From an uncultured Lachnospiraceae bacterium (GTDB lineage: Bacteria > Bacillota > Clostridia > Lachnospirales > Lachnospiraceae), in the NCBI GenBank assembly GCA_951802115.1, contig CATOPL010000001.1, forward strand, positions 310,001 through 374,000: a stretch of DNA of 64,000 nt. Reading direction: 5' to 3'. Positions 25,407 to 34,997 of this stretch are shown piece after piece. Positions within the stretch are counted from its first letter, which is position 1; every line of letters begins with the position of its first letter. A program made the translations under genes and the position numbers. The notes beneath the pieces were generated by a model. The model had not been told where the DNA came from, searched no databases, and saw only the letters and a list, made by a program, of their open reading frames with translations.

Positions 25407-26234
25407 CTACAGCCACATGACTGCATAATAAGATGTACTCCACTTCACTGCAATCATAAGCACAAAATATCCCCATACGACGGCATAAGCAGCTCTGTCC
25501 CGCCTTTGATAATGAAGCGGTTTCATCTTCGTCCGACCGTTTCCTCCATGGTAACAGCGAGCCTCCATCGCCATGGCAAGATCGTTCGCGCGGCGGAAAG
25601 CAGAAATAAACAGCGGCACCAGAAGCGGCACCATCGCTTTTGCTTTCTGAATCAGATTTCCGGTTTCAAAATCTGCTCCGCGGGCAATCTGCGCTTTCAT
25701 GATTTTGTCGGTCTCTTCCAGAAGGATTGGAATAAACCGAAGCGCGATTGACATCATCATGGCAATTTCATGGACCGGCACATGGAGCCTTTTAAGCGGA
25801 CCCAGAAGTTTTTCCAGACCGTCCGTAAGGTCATTGGGAGTGGTTGTCAAAGTCATTACCGAAGAACCCAGAATCAGGTAGATCAGTCTGACTGCCATAA
25901 AGACAGCCGTCTTTAGTCCTTTGTCTGTAATTCTCAGAAAGCCAAACCGCCACAGCACAAAATCACCATCTATTAAAAACAGATTAAAGATAACGGTGAT
26001 CATCAAAAGCATCACGATTGCCCTGAGCCCCTTTGTCATATAACCAAACGGAACCTTTGACATCCGGATCACCGCCCCAAGAAACAGAGTGGCAACCAAA
26101 TATCCCATAATGCCTTTCGCCACAAAAAGAGAAACAATAAAAATCATGGTAGTTACCAGTTTTACTCTTGGGTCCAGCCGGTGGATGACCGATTTTGCGG
26201 GATAATATTGTCCCAGTGTAATATCTCGAATCAT
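25407..26234 (-). CDS. ecfT: Energy-coupling factor transporter membrane protein EcfT
   Basis: 275 aa from the ATG at 26234 (MIRDITLG), with AGGAG 7 bases before it. Five to six membrane segments. The cytoplasmic coupling helices carry the two Ala-Arg-Gly-type motifs, seen as AQIARGADFE and AMEARCYHGG. EcfT links interchangeable vitamin-binding S components to the two ATPases. No S component is adjacent, so this is a shared group II ECF module. Confidence 0.95.
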   Translation of the reverse strand: MIRDITLGQYYPAKSVIHRLDPRVKLVTTMIFIVSLFVAKGIMGYLVATLFLGAVIRMSKVPFGYMTKGLRAIVMLLMITVIFNLFLIDGDFVLWRFGFLRITDKGLKTAVFMAVRLIYLILGSSVMTLTTTPNDLTDGLEKLLGPLKRLHVPVHEIAMMMSIALRFIPILLEETDKIMKAQIARGADFETGNLIQKAKAMVPLLVPLFISAFRRANDLAMAMEARCYHGGNGRTKMKPLHYQRRDRAAYAVVWGYFVLMIAVKWSTSYYAVMWL

Positions 26235-26244
26235 GGATTCACTC

Positions 26245-27096
26245 CTATTTGCTTTTAAGCCAATGTTCGACCGCATCTGCAGCTTCTTCTATCGTAGTCG
26301 CATCTGCATCCACATCTGCGCCTTTCTCCCTCAATCCCTGCATCAGATATGTCATCTGCGGAGCCGCCAGCCCCATCTTTTCCAGTTCTTTATAATGGCG
26401 AAATACCTCTTTTGGCGTACCGTCAAAGCGTACTTCTCCATGATCCATGACAATAATACGGTCCACATATCTGGCCACATCCTCCATACTATGAGAAACC
26501 AAAACAACCGTTATACCCCGTTCCTTCTGAAGAGACTCGATCTGATCAAGAATTTCATCTCTTCCTTTGGGGTCCAGACCTGCGGTAGGTTCATCCAGAA
26601 TCAATACCTGCGGTTCCATAGCCAGAACCCCGGCAATCGCCACCCGGCGTTTCTGCCCGCCCGACAGTTCAAACGGAGAACGCTTCTCATACTCTGCTCC
26701 CAGACCAACCATATGCAGAGCTTCTCTTGCTTTTTTCTCTGCCTCTGCCTGAGAGCAGCCAAGATTCCTTGGCCCGAAACACACATCCGAAAGCACGTCG
26801 ACCTCAAATAACTGGTGCTCCGGATACTGGAACACCAGTCCAACTTTACTCCGGAGTTCTTTCATCGAGAAATTTTCCCCGTATATATCTCTTTCATTAA
26901 AATAAATCCTTCCGCTGGTTGCTTTCACAAGCCCGTTTAAGTGCTGAACCAGCGTCGATTTTCCTGAACCGGTATGTCCGATCAGTCCTATAAACTGCCC
27001 GTCGGGAATTTCCAGATTAATGTCCTTCAGCGCATGAATCTCATAGGCAGTCCCTTCGGCATACGTATAATTTACATTTTTGACTTTAATCGACAT
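26245..27096 (-). CDS. ecfA2: ECF transporter ATPase EcfA2
   Basis: 283 aa. Walker [10 protein letters not shown] (about 37-45), Q-loop FQYPEHQLF, signature [10 protein letters not shown], Walker [12 protein letters not shown] and switch VSHSME. EcfA2 pairs with EcfA1 to drive uptake of vitamins or metals through EcfT. It overlaps the end of ecfA1 by 25 bases, suggesting coupled translation. Confidence 0.96.
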   Translation of the reverse strand: MSIKVKNVNYTYAEGTAYEIHALKDINLEIPDGQFIGLIGHTGSGKSTLVQHLNGLVKATSGRIYFNERDIYGENFSMKELRSKVGLVFQYPEHQLFEVDVLSDVCFGPRNLGCSQAEAEKKAREALHMVGLGAEYEKRSPFELSGGQKRRVAIAGVLAMEPQVLILDEPTAGLDPKGRDEILDQIESLQKERGITVVLVSHSMEDVARYVDRIIVMDHGEVRFDGTPKEVFRHYKELEKMGLAAPQMTYLMQGLREKGADVDADATTIEEAADAVEHWLKSK

Positions 27097-27926
27097 AATT
27101 CATCCACCAGTTCTTCATTTCTTAAAATTCCGTCCGGAAGCCGGACTCCTCTTTTCTGGAGTTCAAAGGCGAGCAAAGTTGCCTGGGGAACATCCAGTCT
27201 CAGCTTCTTCAGTTCCTCTACCTGTGAAAATACCTGCCTTGGGCTTCCTTCCATAACCACTCTGCCTTCGTCCATGACAAACACATGATCCGCTTCCACT
27301 ACTTCTTCCATATAGTGCGTGATAAGAATAATCGTAATCCCTTCTTCCCTGTTCAGCCTCTGAGCAGTTTGAATCACACTTTTTCGTCCATTGGGATCCA
27401 GCATGGCCGTAGGCTCGTCCAGAACAATACATCTCGGATGCATAGCCATGACTCCGGCAATCGCCACTCGCTGTTTCTGTCCGCCGGACAGCTTATTCGG
27501 CGAATGATGACGGTATTTCAGCATTCCTACCGCATCCAGACTTTCTTCTACCCGTTTCCATATCTCATCTGTAGGCACTCCCAGATTCTCCGGACCGAAT
27601 CCTACATCTTCCTCTACAACCGTCCCGATAATCTGGTTGTCAGGATTCTGAAATACCATACCCGCATCCTGACGGATATCCCACAGTTTTTCTTCTTCTT
27701 TTGTATCCATGCCGTCCACCCACAAGGTTCCCTCTGCAGGAGTCAGAATCGCATTGATATGTTTGGCCAATGTAGACTTACCGGACCCGTTATGTCCCAG
27801 AATTGCAATGAACTTTCCCGGTCGGATATGAAGATCTACATGATCCACTGCTCTTTTTTTCGACTCCACATTACCTTCTTCGTCCAAACGCTCATAGTAA
27901 AACGTCAGCCCTTCTGCCCGTACCAT
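27072..27926 (-). CDS. ecfA1: ECF transporter ATPase EcfA1
   Basis: 284 aa. Walker [10 protein letters not shown] (about 44-52), FQNPDNQI Q-loop, signature [10 protein letters not shown], Walker [13 protein letters not shown] and ITHYMEE switch. First gene of the ECF-truA unit. It sits behind a ~440-base untranslated leader and a good promoter at 28.37 kb. In most relatives it directly follows rplQ, which here is 16 kb away. Confidence 0.96.
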   Translation of the reverse strand: MVRAEGLTFYYERLDEEGNVESKKRAVDHVDLHIRPGKFIAILGHNGSGKSTLAKHINAILTPAEGTLWVDGMDTKEEEKLWDIRQDAGMVFQNPDNQIIGTVVEEDVGFGPENLGVPTDEIWKRVEESLDAVGMLKYRHHSPNKLSGGQKQRVAIAGVMAMHPRCIVLDEPTAMLDPNGRKSVIQTAQRLNREEGITIILITHYMEEVVEADHVFVMDEGRVVMEGSPRQVFSQVEELKKLRLDVPQATLLAFELQKRGVRLPDGILRNEELVDELCRLKSKM

Positions 27927-28371
27927 AGCCTGTTCTCCTCTTATCTGTTCCTCTCTGTCATACTGGCTCCCTGACGGTCAGAGTCATACCGCAGAATGTA
28001 TTTTCAGTCTGCAGGACAAAGCTCCGATGACGAGACGCCCTCGCCCTGGCACAGCAACCGAAAATTCAGACGGGGCATTTGGCAAGATGTAATCCGGCCA
28101 ATACGCCAGCACTACAGCGAACACTTACTGTTCAGCATTTATAAAAAGTATTTTTTTATACTCAAAAGCCGGCCTGTATACCAACAGCTCATAACGTATT
28201 ATTTGAAAAATTGCATTCTGCTTCTGCACACTGCCTCTGCAGAAGATCTGATCCGGATGAACGAGACGCAGCGTGCTGTGTAAAGTGTATTAAGCCCGGA
28301 TATACCGCAAAGCGGACAACAAAAATAATTTTTCAAACACTCCCTGGGCGGCTTCTAAAAAACTATGTAGA
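27927..28371 (-). other. Long untranslated leader of ecfA1 (no gene seen)
   Basis: About 440 bases between the promoter and ecfA1. It holds an AGTAT-A6-ATACT hairpin followed by TTTTTAT on the minus strand (about 28145-28170) and several GC-rich short dyads such as GAGGGCGTCTCGTC. No known riboswitch, T-box or coding frame is convincing. Confidence 0.4.
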
Positions 28372-28399
28372 ATTATACCATGTTCCTGTAAAATAGCAA
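28372..28399 (-). promoter_or_regulatory. Promoter of the ecfA1-ecfA2-ecfT-truA unit
   Basis: TTGCTA (28394-28399), 16 bases, TATAAT (28372-28377) on the minus strand. It would replace the supply from the ribosomal operon that usually precedes ecfA1. Confidence 0.6.
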
Positions 28400-28446
28400 G
28401 GAATTTTAACCATCTTTGTATGAAATGTCATATGTAAAATTATGGT

Positions 28447-29025
28447 TCAGCTATGCCAGATCAGATGAATATACTCCGTCCGCCCTCTTCGAATTTTTTC
28501 CTTCATGATGAAGCCGAGCCTCCGGGCCGTTTTCACGGAAGGCAGATTTCTGTTGTCCACGAGCACATGAAGCTCTGGGATATCCAGCGTCTTTGACGCA
28601 TAAGCCAGAATCGCTCTTCCGCATTCCAGCGCATATCCTCTTCTCCTCCTGTCCGCTGTGATGAGGTAGCCAAGTTCCACCCCTTCCTCCAGAATCTTTG
28701 ACGGAAACAGCCCCGCCCGGCCTATAATCTCTCCGCTTCCCCGTTCTAATACGGTCCACAGCCCAAAGTCATAAAAAGCATACATATGGCGGATGTACGC
28801 TTCCATAAATTCCATCTCTTCTTCAAGCGTTTGCTGCAAAGGCTCCATATAAGTTTGCATTTCCGGCTGCCGGCACATTTTATAGAGCTTTGGCACATCT
28901 TCCATGATCGTTTCCCGGAGCAGCAGACGCCTGGTTTTGGCAATTTCCACCGGGATTCCTGATTTCCTGCACCGGTCCCTTTCCGCAAATGCCGGGTCCA
29001 GTTCTTCTATTAACTTTTCCTCCAT
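28447..29025 (-). CDS. GNAT N-acetyltransferase (RimJ/RimL type)
   Basis: 192 aa from the ATG at 29025 (MEEKLIEE), chosen for the GGAGG site 7 bases before it; the longer frame has none. The acetyl-CoA loop region reads LITADRRRRGYALECGRAIL (about 121-140). It is preceded by RLLLRETIMED, the typical start of the Acetyltransf_3 fold, and followed by DNRNLPSVKTARRLGF. Substrate unknown; members acetylate protein N-termini, antibiotics or small amines. No operon partner is evident. Confidence 0.85.
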   Translation of the reverse strand: MEEKLIEELDPAFAERDRCRKSGIPVEIAKTRRLLLRETIMEDVPKLYKMCRQPEMQTYMEPLQQTLEEEMEFMEAYIRHMYAFYDFGLWTVLERGSGEIIGRAGLFPSKILEEGVELGYLITADRRRRGYALECGRAILAYASKTLDIPELHVLVDNRNLPSVKTARRLGFIMKEKIRRGRTEYIHLIWHS

Positions 29026-29144
29026 CGTCAACCTCCAAAATTTATGTCCTTCACAACCGAAATTATAAACTGCTTCTGCAGCATCTGTCTTCATCAAAAC
29101 CTATGGTTTTTGAGCGATTGATATTCAAAAGCCAAACGATATCC

Positions 29145-29173
29145 TTTACAGAATCAATTTTACCCATTAAAAT
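29145..29173 (+). promoter_or_regulatory. Candidate promoter of the cyclophilin gene
   Basis: Plus-strand TTTACA (29145-29150), 17 bases, TAAAAT (29168-29173), 42 bases before the start codon. Moderate match. Confidence 0.5.
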
Positions 29174-29215
29174 ACTATACGAAACAAATCATAAACATAT
29201 AAAGGAGAAATAAAA

Positions 29216-29737
29216 ATGGCAAAAAATCCAGTCATTACCATTAAAATGGAAGCTGGCGGCATCATCAAGGCAGAACTTTACCCGGACATCGCCCCCAACA
29301 CCGTCAACAATTTCTTAAGCCTTGTACAGAAAGGTTTCTATAACGGTCTGGTCTTTCATCGGGTCATTGAGGATTTCATGATCCAGGGAGGATGCCCGGA
29401 AGGCAGCGGTACCGGAGGCCCCGGTTATTCCATAAAAGGCGAATTTACCAAAAACCGTTTTAAAAACGAACTAAAACATACAGAAGGTGTCCTTTCCATG
29501 GCGCGCGCCATGAATCCGAACAGTGCCGGAAGCCAGTTCTTTATCATGCACAAAACCTCCCCCCACCTGGACGGCAGCTATGCGGCCTTCGGAAAAGTAA
29601 TCGAAGGAATGGATGTTGTCAACCAGATCGCAGAAGTGGATGTAGACTATAACGATTGCCCCATTGTCCCTCAGATCATCCAATCCATAATCGCGGACAC
29701 GTTCGGCGAAAAATATCCGGAGCCCGAAAAAGTCTGA
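29216..29737 (+). CDS. Cyclophilin-type peptidyl-prolyl cis-trans isomerase
   Basis: 173 aa, a bare cytoplasmic cyclophilin with no signal peptide. Active-site stretches are [13 protein letters not shown] (Arg and Phe of the proline pocket), [17 protein letters not shown] and [11 protein letters not shown]. It catalyses proline isomerisation during protein folding. AAAGGAG lies 8 bases before the ATG. A lone plus-strand gene with its own promoter and terminator, between minus-strand neighbours. Confidence 0.95.
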   Translation: MAKNPVITIKMEAGGIIKAELYPDIAPNTVNNFLSLVQKGFYNGLVFHRVIEDFMIQGGCPEGSGTGGPGYSIKGEFTKNRFKNELKHTEGVLSMARAMNPNSAGSQFFIMHKTSPHLDGSYAAFGKVIEGMDVVNQIAEVDVDYNDCPIVPQIIQSIIADTFGEKYPEPEKV

Positions 29738-29754
29738 CCCGTCGGAAATACCAG

Positions 29755-29794
29755 ATACGGCTGCAGGCAATATCCTTCATACCCGCAGCCGTAT
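29755..29794 (+). terminator. Hairpin terminator after the cyclophilin gene
   Basis: ATACGGCTGC (29755-29764) and GCAGCCGTAT (29785-29794), perfect over 10 bases, then TTATGATT. The U tract is weak. It could serve both strands, as the next gene converges. Confidence 0.65.
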
Positions 29795-29868
29795 TTATGA
29801 TTGCAGCGCCCAGTGCCGTTGCATAAATTGTTTTTCCTGCCGACTCTAGCCTCAAAACCGGATCTCTT

Positions 29869-30231
29869 TTATTCTTCTTCCTCCGCAGCCATAAGCTCAC
29901 GGGAAGATACCTTTTTCTTCATCCGTTCCTCTTCTACCGCCTTCGAGATCAGCTCCTTTACCTTTCTGGAATCTTTGATATTCTTGATCACCAGCTTGGG
30001 ACATGATTTGTCTACCGTATCGCAGCAGATAGTTCCCAGACCGAAAATACGCTGCCAGAATGAACGTTCCAGTGTCAGATCCAGAATCCGGTAGAGCCGG
30101 ATCTCCTCTTCCTTTGTGGAAAGCATTCCTGACTCTACTATAAACTTTTCAGATGCGCATGTGTATTTTGTAAATGTCCATGGGAGTCCAAATAACGTCA
30201 GTCGTTTCCTGTCACTCCATAAAATATTCAT
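29869..30231 (-). CDS. Bacterial PH-domain-like protein (YdbT/bPH_2 type)
   Basis: 120 aa from the ATG at 30231 (MNILWSD), after a GGAAGGGG site; the longer frame crosses a terminator and lacks a site. The pattern TKYTCASEKFIVESGMLSTKEEEIRLYRILDL is the core of bacterial PH (DUF304) domains, which often read -Y-T-D-R-I- before the last strands. Residues ~90-120 are a charged helix ending EEEE. No membrane segments, unlike most YdbT-like proteins. Function unknown. It is a single gene after the terminator of the second sugar operon. Confidence 0.65.
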   Translation of the reverse strand: MNILWSDRKRLTLFGLPWTFTKYTCASEKFIVESGMLSTKEEEIRLYRILDLTLERSFWQRIFGLGTICCDTVDKSCPKLVIKNIKDSRKVKELISKAVEEERMKKKVSSRELMAAEEEE

Positions 30232-30349
30232 TTTCTTACCCCTTCCTTGCTCCTCAGTCTGCTTCTTATAAAATTTTACCCTCAGTGAACAAAGGGCATT
30301 ATCTACTAACATATATATCACAAATCCATCGGATCGGCAAGCAGTCCTG

Positions 30350-30404
30350 AAAAAATCCCTGCAGGATATTCCTGATCCTATGACCATAAATTCCTGCAGG
30401 GATT
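30350..30404 (-). terminator. Intrinsic terminator of the second DhaKL/ABC operon
   Basis: Twelve-base arms AATCCCTGCAGG (30354-30365) and CCTGCAGGGATT (30393-30404), with TTTTTTC following on the minus strand, just after the DhaL stop. Confidence 0.9.
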
Positions 30405-30410
30405 CTGCCG

Positions 30411-31055
30411 TTACTGCCCCACTATATAATCTGTAATTCCTCGCACCATCACCAGACCGGCCACAGCTCCCTGATCAGCAGTCCCATTTGAGACACTCTG
30501 ATGCACTGCTGCCTTTCCATATCTGGGAGTCATCTGCTTTGTAGCCTCCACGCCTTTCTCTGCTCCCTGCAGCGCTGCCTGACAGACTTCCTCCAGATCT
30601 CCTTCTGCTTCTTTCTCAAAGACTGCTTCTGCTTCTTCTGCTGCCGCCCCGATACAGTCCAGAACCGTACAGTCACCCCGGGCGCATTTCCCGCGTTTTT
30701 GAATACCTTCTGCAAATCCTTTCAGAAAAAGTACCAGTCCTTCCGCGTCCAGCTCTGTCCTGCCTGCCAGAGCTTTCCCGCCATAGGAAATACCCGTCCC
30801 CATGAGCATTCCCATGGTAGAAGGAACCAGATCCGTCATCTCCATACCTGCTTTTCTGAGCAGTTTCGAAAGATCTGCTTCCCCCATCTGGCGAAGGATG
30901 TCCGGAAGTCCCCCAAATCCTTTTCTCATGGTAAGCCCCAGATCACCATCTCCCATTTTGCTGTCCATTTCACACAGCAGCTCCGCATGAGCCGCAAACT
31001 GCGCCGCTACTGCCTCAAACAACCCAGGAAGCATATCCGTCGTGATTTTTTCCAT
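30411..31055 (-). CDS. dhaL: DhaL-like kinase subunit, second copy
   Basis: 214 aa. Mg-binding aspartates in EMDSKMGDGDLG (Asp31, Asp36, Asp38), plus the helical core SYGGKALAGRTELDAEG and the terminal VAGLVMVRGITDY. Distinct from the copy at 5067-5705: DGDLG replaces DGDHG. It follows the second DhaK by 34 bases and is last in its operon. As with the first pair, no PTS phosphocarrier is close, so ATP use is likely. The two copies may act on different short ketoses. Confidence 0.88.
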   Translation of the reverse strand: MEKITTDMLPGLFEAVAAQFAAHAELLCEMDSKMGDGDLGLTMRKGFGGLPDILRQMGEADLSKLLRKAGMEMTDLVPSTMGMLMGTGISYGGKALAGRTELDAEGLVLFLKGFAEGIQKRGKCARGDCTVLDCIGAAAEEAEAVFEKEAEGDLEEVCQAALQGAEKGVEATKQMTPRYGKAAVHQSVSNGTADQGAVAGLVMVRGITDYIVGQ

Positions 31056-31089
31056 AGGCTCTTTATTCCTCCTTCCCCTGTTCTCCGTT

Positions 31090-32085
31090 CTATACCTGCG
31101 TATAGAACGGAGTATGCACCGGCTCGTCGAACCAGCTCTTCAGCTCCTCGTCCACTTTGCAGAGCGTGATGGACGCGCCTGCCATTTCCATACTGGTCGC
31201 GTATTCTCCCACCCAGGAACGATATACTTCCACTCCCTTTGTCTTCAGATACCGGATCACGCTGTCCGCCAAAATATACTGCTCATCCAGCGGAGTACTT
31301 CCCAGTCCGTTGATCAGAAGCGCCACCTCGCTGCCTTTTTCAAGAGCCATGTCCTTTAAGATGGTATCACAGCTTTCCACAGCCAGTTCTTCCGCCGTCT
31401 TCAGAGGTCCGTTCCAGATCCCCGGCTCTCCATGGATCCCCATACCCATGGCCATCTCATCCTCCCCCAGAGAAAAGTTGGCAATCCCTTTTTCCGGAAT
31501 AATACACGGTGTCAGAGAAAAGCCCACAGTCCTTGTGTTGTCCTTGGCTTTCTGAGCCGCTTTTAATACTTCGTCCAGTGTTCCCATCGCCCTGGCTTTC
31601 GCGCCTGCCGCTTTATACAGGAAAAAAATTCCGGCAACCCCGCGCCTCACATTCACATCGGTACTGCTGTTGACATCATCTGCTCCAGTGATGCTTCGGG
31701 TCTCAATGCCATCCAGTTCACACCGCTCCGCTGCATCGTCAAACACCATCACATCCCCGGTATAATTTCCGTACAGATATAAAACGCCGGCGCCTGCCTC
31801 CACTTCTTTTGTAATCTGATAGATCTGTTTTCCGGAAGGCGACTGGAAGACGTCTCCTACTCCGCATCCGTCCAGAAGTCCGTCTCCAACATACCCCAGA
31901 AACAACGGCAGATGTCCGTTTCCTCCTCCGGTGACGATTGCCACTTTCCCTGGTACCTTTTTAGCTGAACAGTAACACCGCAAATCTCCGGCTGCACATT
32001 TCACCATGTTACTATGTACGGCATAAATCCCCCTGAGCATATCGTCTGTATAGTTTTCCGCCCGATTCATAATCTTCTTCATCAT
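31090..32085 (-). CDS. dhaK: DhaK-like kinase subunit, second copy
   Basis: 331 aa. MGIHGEPG keeps His218 at the covalent substrate position. The N-terminal motif is GGGNGHLP rather than the usual GGGSGHEP, so the Glu next to the active-site region is changed to Leu. This points to an altered substrate, yet the rest of the fold is intact. Encoded 21 bases after the aldolase-family gene. Its cluster includes a dehydrogenase and a Schiff-base aldolase, unlike the first DhaK cluster. Confidence 0.86.
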   Translation of the reverse strand: MMKKIMNRAENYTDDMLRGIYAVHSNMVKCAAGDLRCYCSAKKVPGKVAIVTGGGNGHLPLFLGYVGDGLLDGCGVGDVFQSPSGKQIYQITKEVEAGAGVLYLYGNYTGDVMVFDDAAERCELDGIETRSITGADDVNSSTDVNVRRGVAGIFFLYKAAGAKARAMGTLDEVLKAAQKAKDNTRTVGFSLTPCIIPEKGIANFSLGEDEMAMGMGIHGEPGIWNGPLKTAEELAVESCDTILKDMALEKGSEVALLINGLGSTPLDEQYILADSVIRYLKTKGVEVYRSWVGEYATSMEMAGASITLCKVDEELKSWFDEPVHTPFYTQV

Positions 32086-32106
32086 CGTATCCTCTTCTTT
32101 GGCTGA

Positions 32107-33012
32107 TTACAGAATAATATTTCTGTAGTCCAGTTCTTCCATCCGCTTCAGCAGATTTTCTTCCTGTTCCTTTGTCAGATTTTCCATGGGGCGGCGCATT
32201 CTGGTCGTGCGGATCACCCCTTCTTTTTTCAGAATCACTTTATAGGCCGCAATATTATTGATCTCACACATAACGGCATTGAGCACATTTGTACGCCTCT
32301 GCAGGCGGGTAGCCTCCTGATAATCCTCTCTCTGCAGCGCATCCCATAACGCCCGGTAATGTTCCCGGATACACATGGCGTTTCCGGATACCACGCCGGT
32401 CCCACCGACCGCATAGACAGCTTCAAACAGATGATCCGGCCCTACCAGCACTTCAAATGTCCCCTCCTTTACTGTCATCAGTTCCTGCAGCCTTGTCATA
32501 TCCGGATAACTGTACTTTACACCGATCACATTCGGACACTGTTCTGCTACCGCCTCACAGACATGTTTATTCAAATCATTGACTGCATTCTGCTTGATTC
32601 CGTACATATAGACCGGAAAATCCTGTGGTACGCTCTTTGCAACCGCCACATAATAATCAATGAGACCTCTGTCACTGAGAAGATAAAAAGCCGGGGTAAT
32701 CACCCCTATCCCATCTGCTCCGATCTCTGCCGCATGCTTGGCAAGCTCAATGGTATCCACCTGATTCCACGCACCCACATGTACAAACACCGGTACTCTT
32801 CCCGCCGCTTTTTTAACGATGGTTTCTGCCACAAGTTTCCGCTCCTCTACCGTCAGATACATCATCTCCCCGGTGGTGCCGCACGGGTAGAGACTCTGCA
32901 GTCCTCCGTCAATACAGTATTCGGTCAGTTTCTCCAGTGATTCCACATCAATTTTGTCTTCCTCTGTCAGTGGGGTTATGATCGGAACTACCACACCGTT
33001 TAATCTCTTCAT
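32107..33012 (-). CDS. DHDPS/N-acetylneuraminate lyase family aldolase
   Basis: 301 aa from the ATG at 33012 (MKRLNGV); the longer frame overlaps the dehydrogenase gene. Class I Schiff-base aldolase TIM barrel. GTTGEMMYLT (about 44-53) is the GTTGE motif, Tyr in VYMYGIK is the proton shuttle, and Lys in VIGVKYS (about 165) forms the imine with a 2-oxo acid. Members cleave or form 2-keto-3-deoxy sugar acids or act in lysine synthesis. A catabolic context makes a sugar-acid lyase more likely than DapA. Confidence 0.85.
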   Translation of the reverse strand: MKRLNGVVVPIITPLTEEDKIDVESLEKLTEYCIDGGLQSLYPCGTTGEMMYLTVEERKLVAETIVKKAAGRVPVFVHVGAWNQVDTIELAKHAAEIGADGIGVITPAFYLLSDRGLIDYYVAVAKSVPQDFPVYMYGIKQNAVNDLNKHVCEAVAEQCPNVIGVKYSYPDMTRLQELMTVKEGTFEVLVGPDHLFEAVYAVGGTGVVSGNAMCIREHYRALWDALQREDYQEATRLQRRTNVLNAVMCEINNIAAYKVILKKEGVIRTTRMRRPMENLTKEQEENLLKRMEELDYRNIIL

Positions 33013-33029
33013 CTTATCCTCCAGCTCCT

Positions 33030-34019
33030 TTATCTTCTTTCTTCCGGCATCCTGTTCACACAATGCTTTGGGTATTCCCCATTCAGGACACGGATAATAT
33101 CTTTTGCCGTTGTCATGCTTACGTTATAATAGGACTCTTTTGTCTCCGCTCCTGTGTGAGGCGTCAATACCAGATTCCTGCATTTTAATATCGCCGAATC
33201 CACCGGAAGGGGTTCCTCCTCAAATGCATCCAGTGCAGCTCCTGCAATTTGACCGCACTCCATGGCCGCTGCAAGCGCATCCAGGTCCACCAGCGCTCCT
33301 CTTGCCGGATTAATCAAATATGCTCCTCTTTTCATTGAAGCAAGGGTTTCTTCGTTGAACAGATGCCAGGTTTCAGGCGTCGCCGGTATATGGATGCTGA
33401 CCAGGTCACTGTTTCTGATCACATCCTCCTGCGTCGTCATCCTGACTCCCAGCTGCTTTGCACGTTCTTCATTGGGATAGAGATCAAAGGCAATCATTTC
33501 CACCCCAAAACATTGCAGCTTTTCCGCCACCAGCTGTGCAATCGCGCCAAAACCAAGCAGACCGACGGTCTTTCCTTTGATCTCACTGCCCATTGCCCTC
33601 GGCCATTTCCCCTGCTCCATATCTTTATGAAGAGGAATAATCTGCCGCAGAAGATCGATCATAAATCCGATCGTCATCTCCGCAACCGCGTTGGAATTTT
33701 GGCCCGGCGCATTCAGAGCCGCCACCCCGTATTTCCCTGCCAGCTCTGCGTCTATGTTATCAACTCCCACTCCGAACTTTGCCACTGCTTTCAGATTCGG
33801 AAGTAATTGATATTTTTTCTCATCTCTGTAATCATCCATCCCGATCACAGCCGCCACGATTTTCTCTCTGTCATCCCTGACTTCAATTTCCTCTGTCGTA
33901 TACGCAGGAAACTCTTTCTCAGGGTCAAAGATAACCTGATAACCGTTTTCTTCAAACAGTTTCCATGCATCCTGACACAAAGTATCATAATGGGACGCAG
34001 AAATAAGTATTTTCTCCAT
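33030..34019 (-). CDS. D-2-hydroxyacid dehydrogenase (PGDH-like)
   Basis: 329 aa. NAD-binding GLLGFGAIAQ (about 152-161). The catalytic set is Arg in NPARGALVD, Glu in AFEEEPLP and His in LTPHTGAETK, as in phosphoglycerate and glycerate dehydrogenases. No ACT or regulatory tail, so a catabolic hydroxy-acid dehydrogenase is more likely than SerA. It sits between the two permeases and the Schiff-base aldolase, where it could oxidise or reduce a sugar acid. Its start lies 27 bases after the permease stop. Confidence 0.87.
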   Translation of the reverse strand: MEKILISASHYDTLCQDAWKLFEENGYQVIFDPEKEFPAYTTEEIEVRDDREKIVAAVIGMDDYRDEKKYQLLPNLKAVAKFGVGVDNIDAELAGKYGVAALNAPGQNSNAVAEMTIGFMIDLLRQIIPLHKDMEQGKWPRAMGSEIKGKTVGLLGFGAIAQLVAEKLQCFGVEMIAFDLYPNEERAKQLGVRMTTQEDVIRNSDLVSIHIPATPETWHLFNEETLASMKRGAYLINPARGALVDLDALAAAMECGQIAGAALDAFEEEPLPVDSAILKCRNLVLTPHTGAETKESYYNVSMTTAKDIIRVLNGEYPKHCVNRMPEERR

Positions 34020-34046
34020 AATTTTCTCTCACTCTTTCTGTCATAT

Positions 34047-34997
34047 TCATCTGCTGTTTTTAATCTTCCGGGCTGCCATCAGAACTGACCCCAATACAAT
34101 CAATCCATATGCCATCTTTTGTACCCCATATGGCAGATTCAAAGCCGCCAGAATCCCCAGAAGAATTGTAATTGTAAACGCCCCGGCAACAGAACCCAGA
34201 TAATTTCCACTTCCTCCCATCATGGAAGTCCCTCCAATCGCTACGGCTGCAATCGATTGAAACTGCAGCGCATCTCCCATCCCAAGGTAGGAAGAACCTA
34301 CTTTTCCGGCCAGCAGAATCCCTGCCAGACCAGCTGTAAGACCGCTGAAACCATAACTCCACATGATCACTGCATTCACATTGATTCCGGAATAATTGGC
34401 CACCACGCTGTTATTTCCAATAGCAAACAATTCCCTGCCGTATTTCATCCGGAACAGAAGAAGCATTGCCAGCACCGTAAAAAGCCCCCAGATCCATAGA
34501 AGCCACGGAATTCCCAGAAATGCCTTCTGCCCGAGCACTACCAGCAGATCAGACGCATAGGAACCAGGCGCCCCCTGAGTCACCGCCACCAGTCCTCCCT
34601 GCAGAATAATATTCATACCAAGAGTCATGACAATGGGCGGCATGCGCAGATAGGCGATACAGGCTCCGTTGACAAGTCCGAAAAACACGGTCATCACCAG
34701 AATCAACGGCACAGACCAGATCATAGCCTCGTTACCTCCGCCCCCGAGTCTGGTCACCATAATTGCAGCGATACTGATCATCCATGCCACTGACAGATCA
34801 ATTCCTCCGGTAATAATTACAAATGTCTGCCCAATAGCCACAATGCCGATAATTGCCGATTCCTGTGCCAGCACTTTGATATGATTCACGGAAGCAAATC
34901 CAGGCTTATATACAGAGATAGCTGCAAACAGCAAAAGTGCCGCCAGATAACTGAAAATAAGATTCTGATGCTTCTTAAAAATTACATTCCCTTTCAT
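34047..34997 (-). CDS. RbsC-type sugar ABC permease (second importer, subunit 2)
   Basis: 316 aa with about nine membrane segments and the BPD_transp_2 stretches GGIDLSVAWMISIAA and SIAAVAIGGTSMMGGSG. Its start shares one base with the stop of the preceding permease, so translation is coupled. The pair of different permeases suggests a heterodimer, unlike the single-permease importer at 2.5-5 kb. Confidence 0.9.
   Translation of the reverse strand: MKGNVIFKKHQNLIFSYLAALLLFAAISVYKPGFASVNHIKVLAQESAIIGIVAIGQTFVIITGGIDLSVAWMISIAAIMVTRLGGGGNEAMIWSVPLILVMTVFFGLVNGACIAYLRMPPIVMTLGMNIILQGGLVAVTQGAPGSYASDLLVVLGQKAFLGIPWLLWIWGLFTVLAMLLLFRMKYGRELFAIGNNSVVANYSGINVNAVIMWSYGFSGLTAGLAGILLAGKVGSSYLGMGDALQFQSIAAVAIGGTSMMGGSGNYLGSVAGAFTITILLGILAALNLPYGVQKMAYGLIVLGSVLMAARKIKNSR

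Noticed and set aside
27927..28446. Vitamin riboswitch before the ECF genes
   Set aside because: Looked for thiamine, FMN, cobalamin, and T-box hallmarks on the minus strand and found none.
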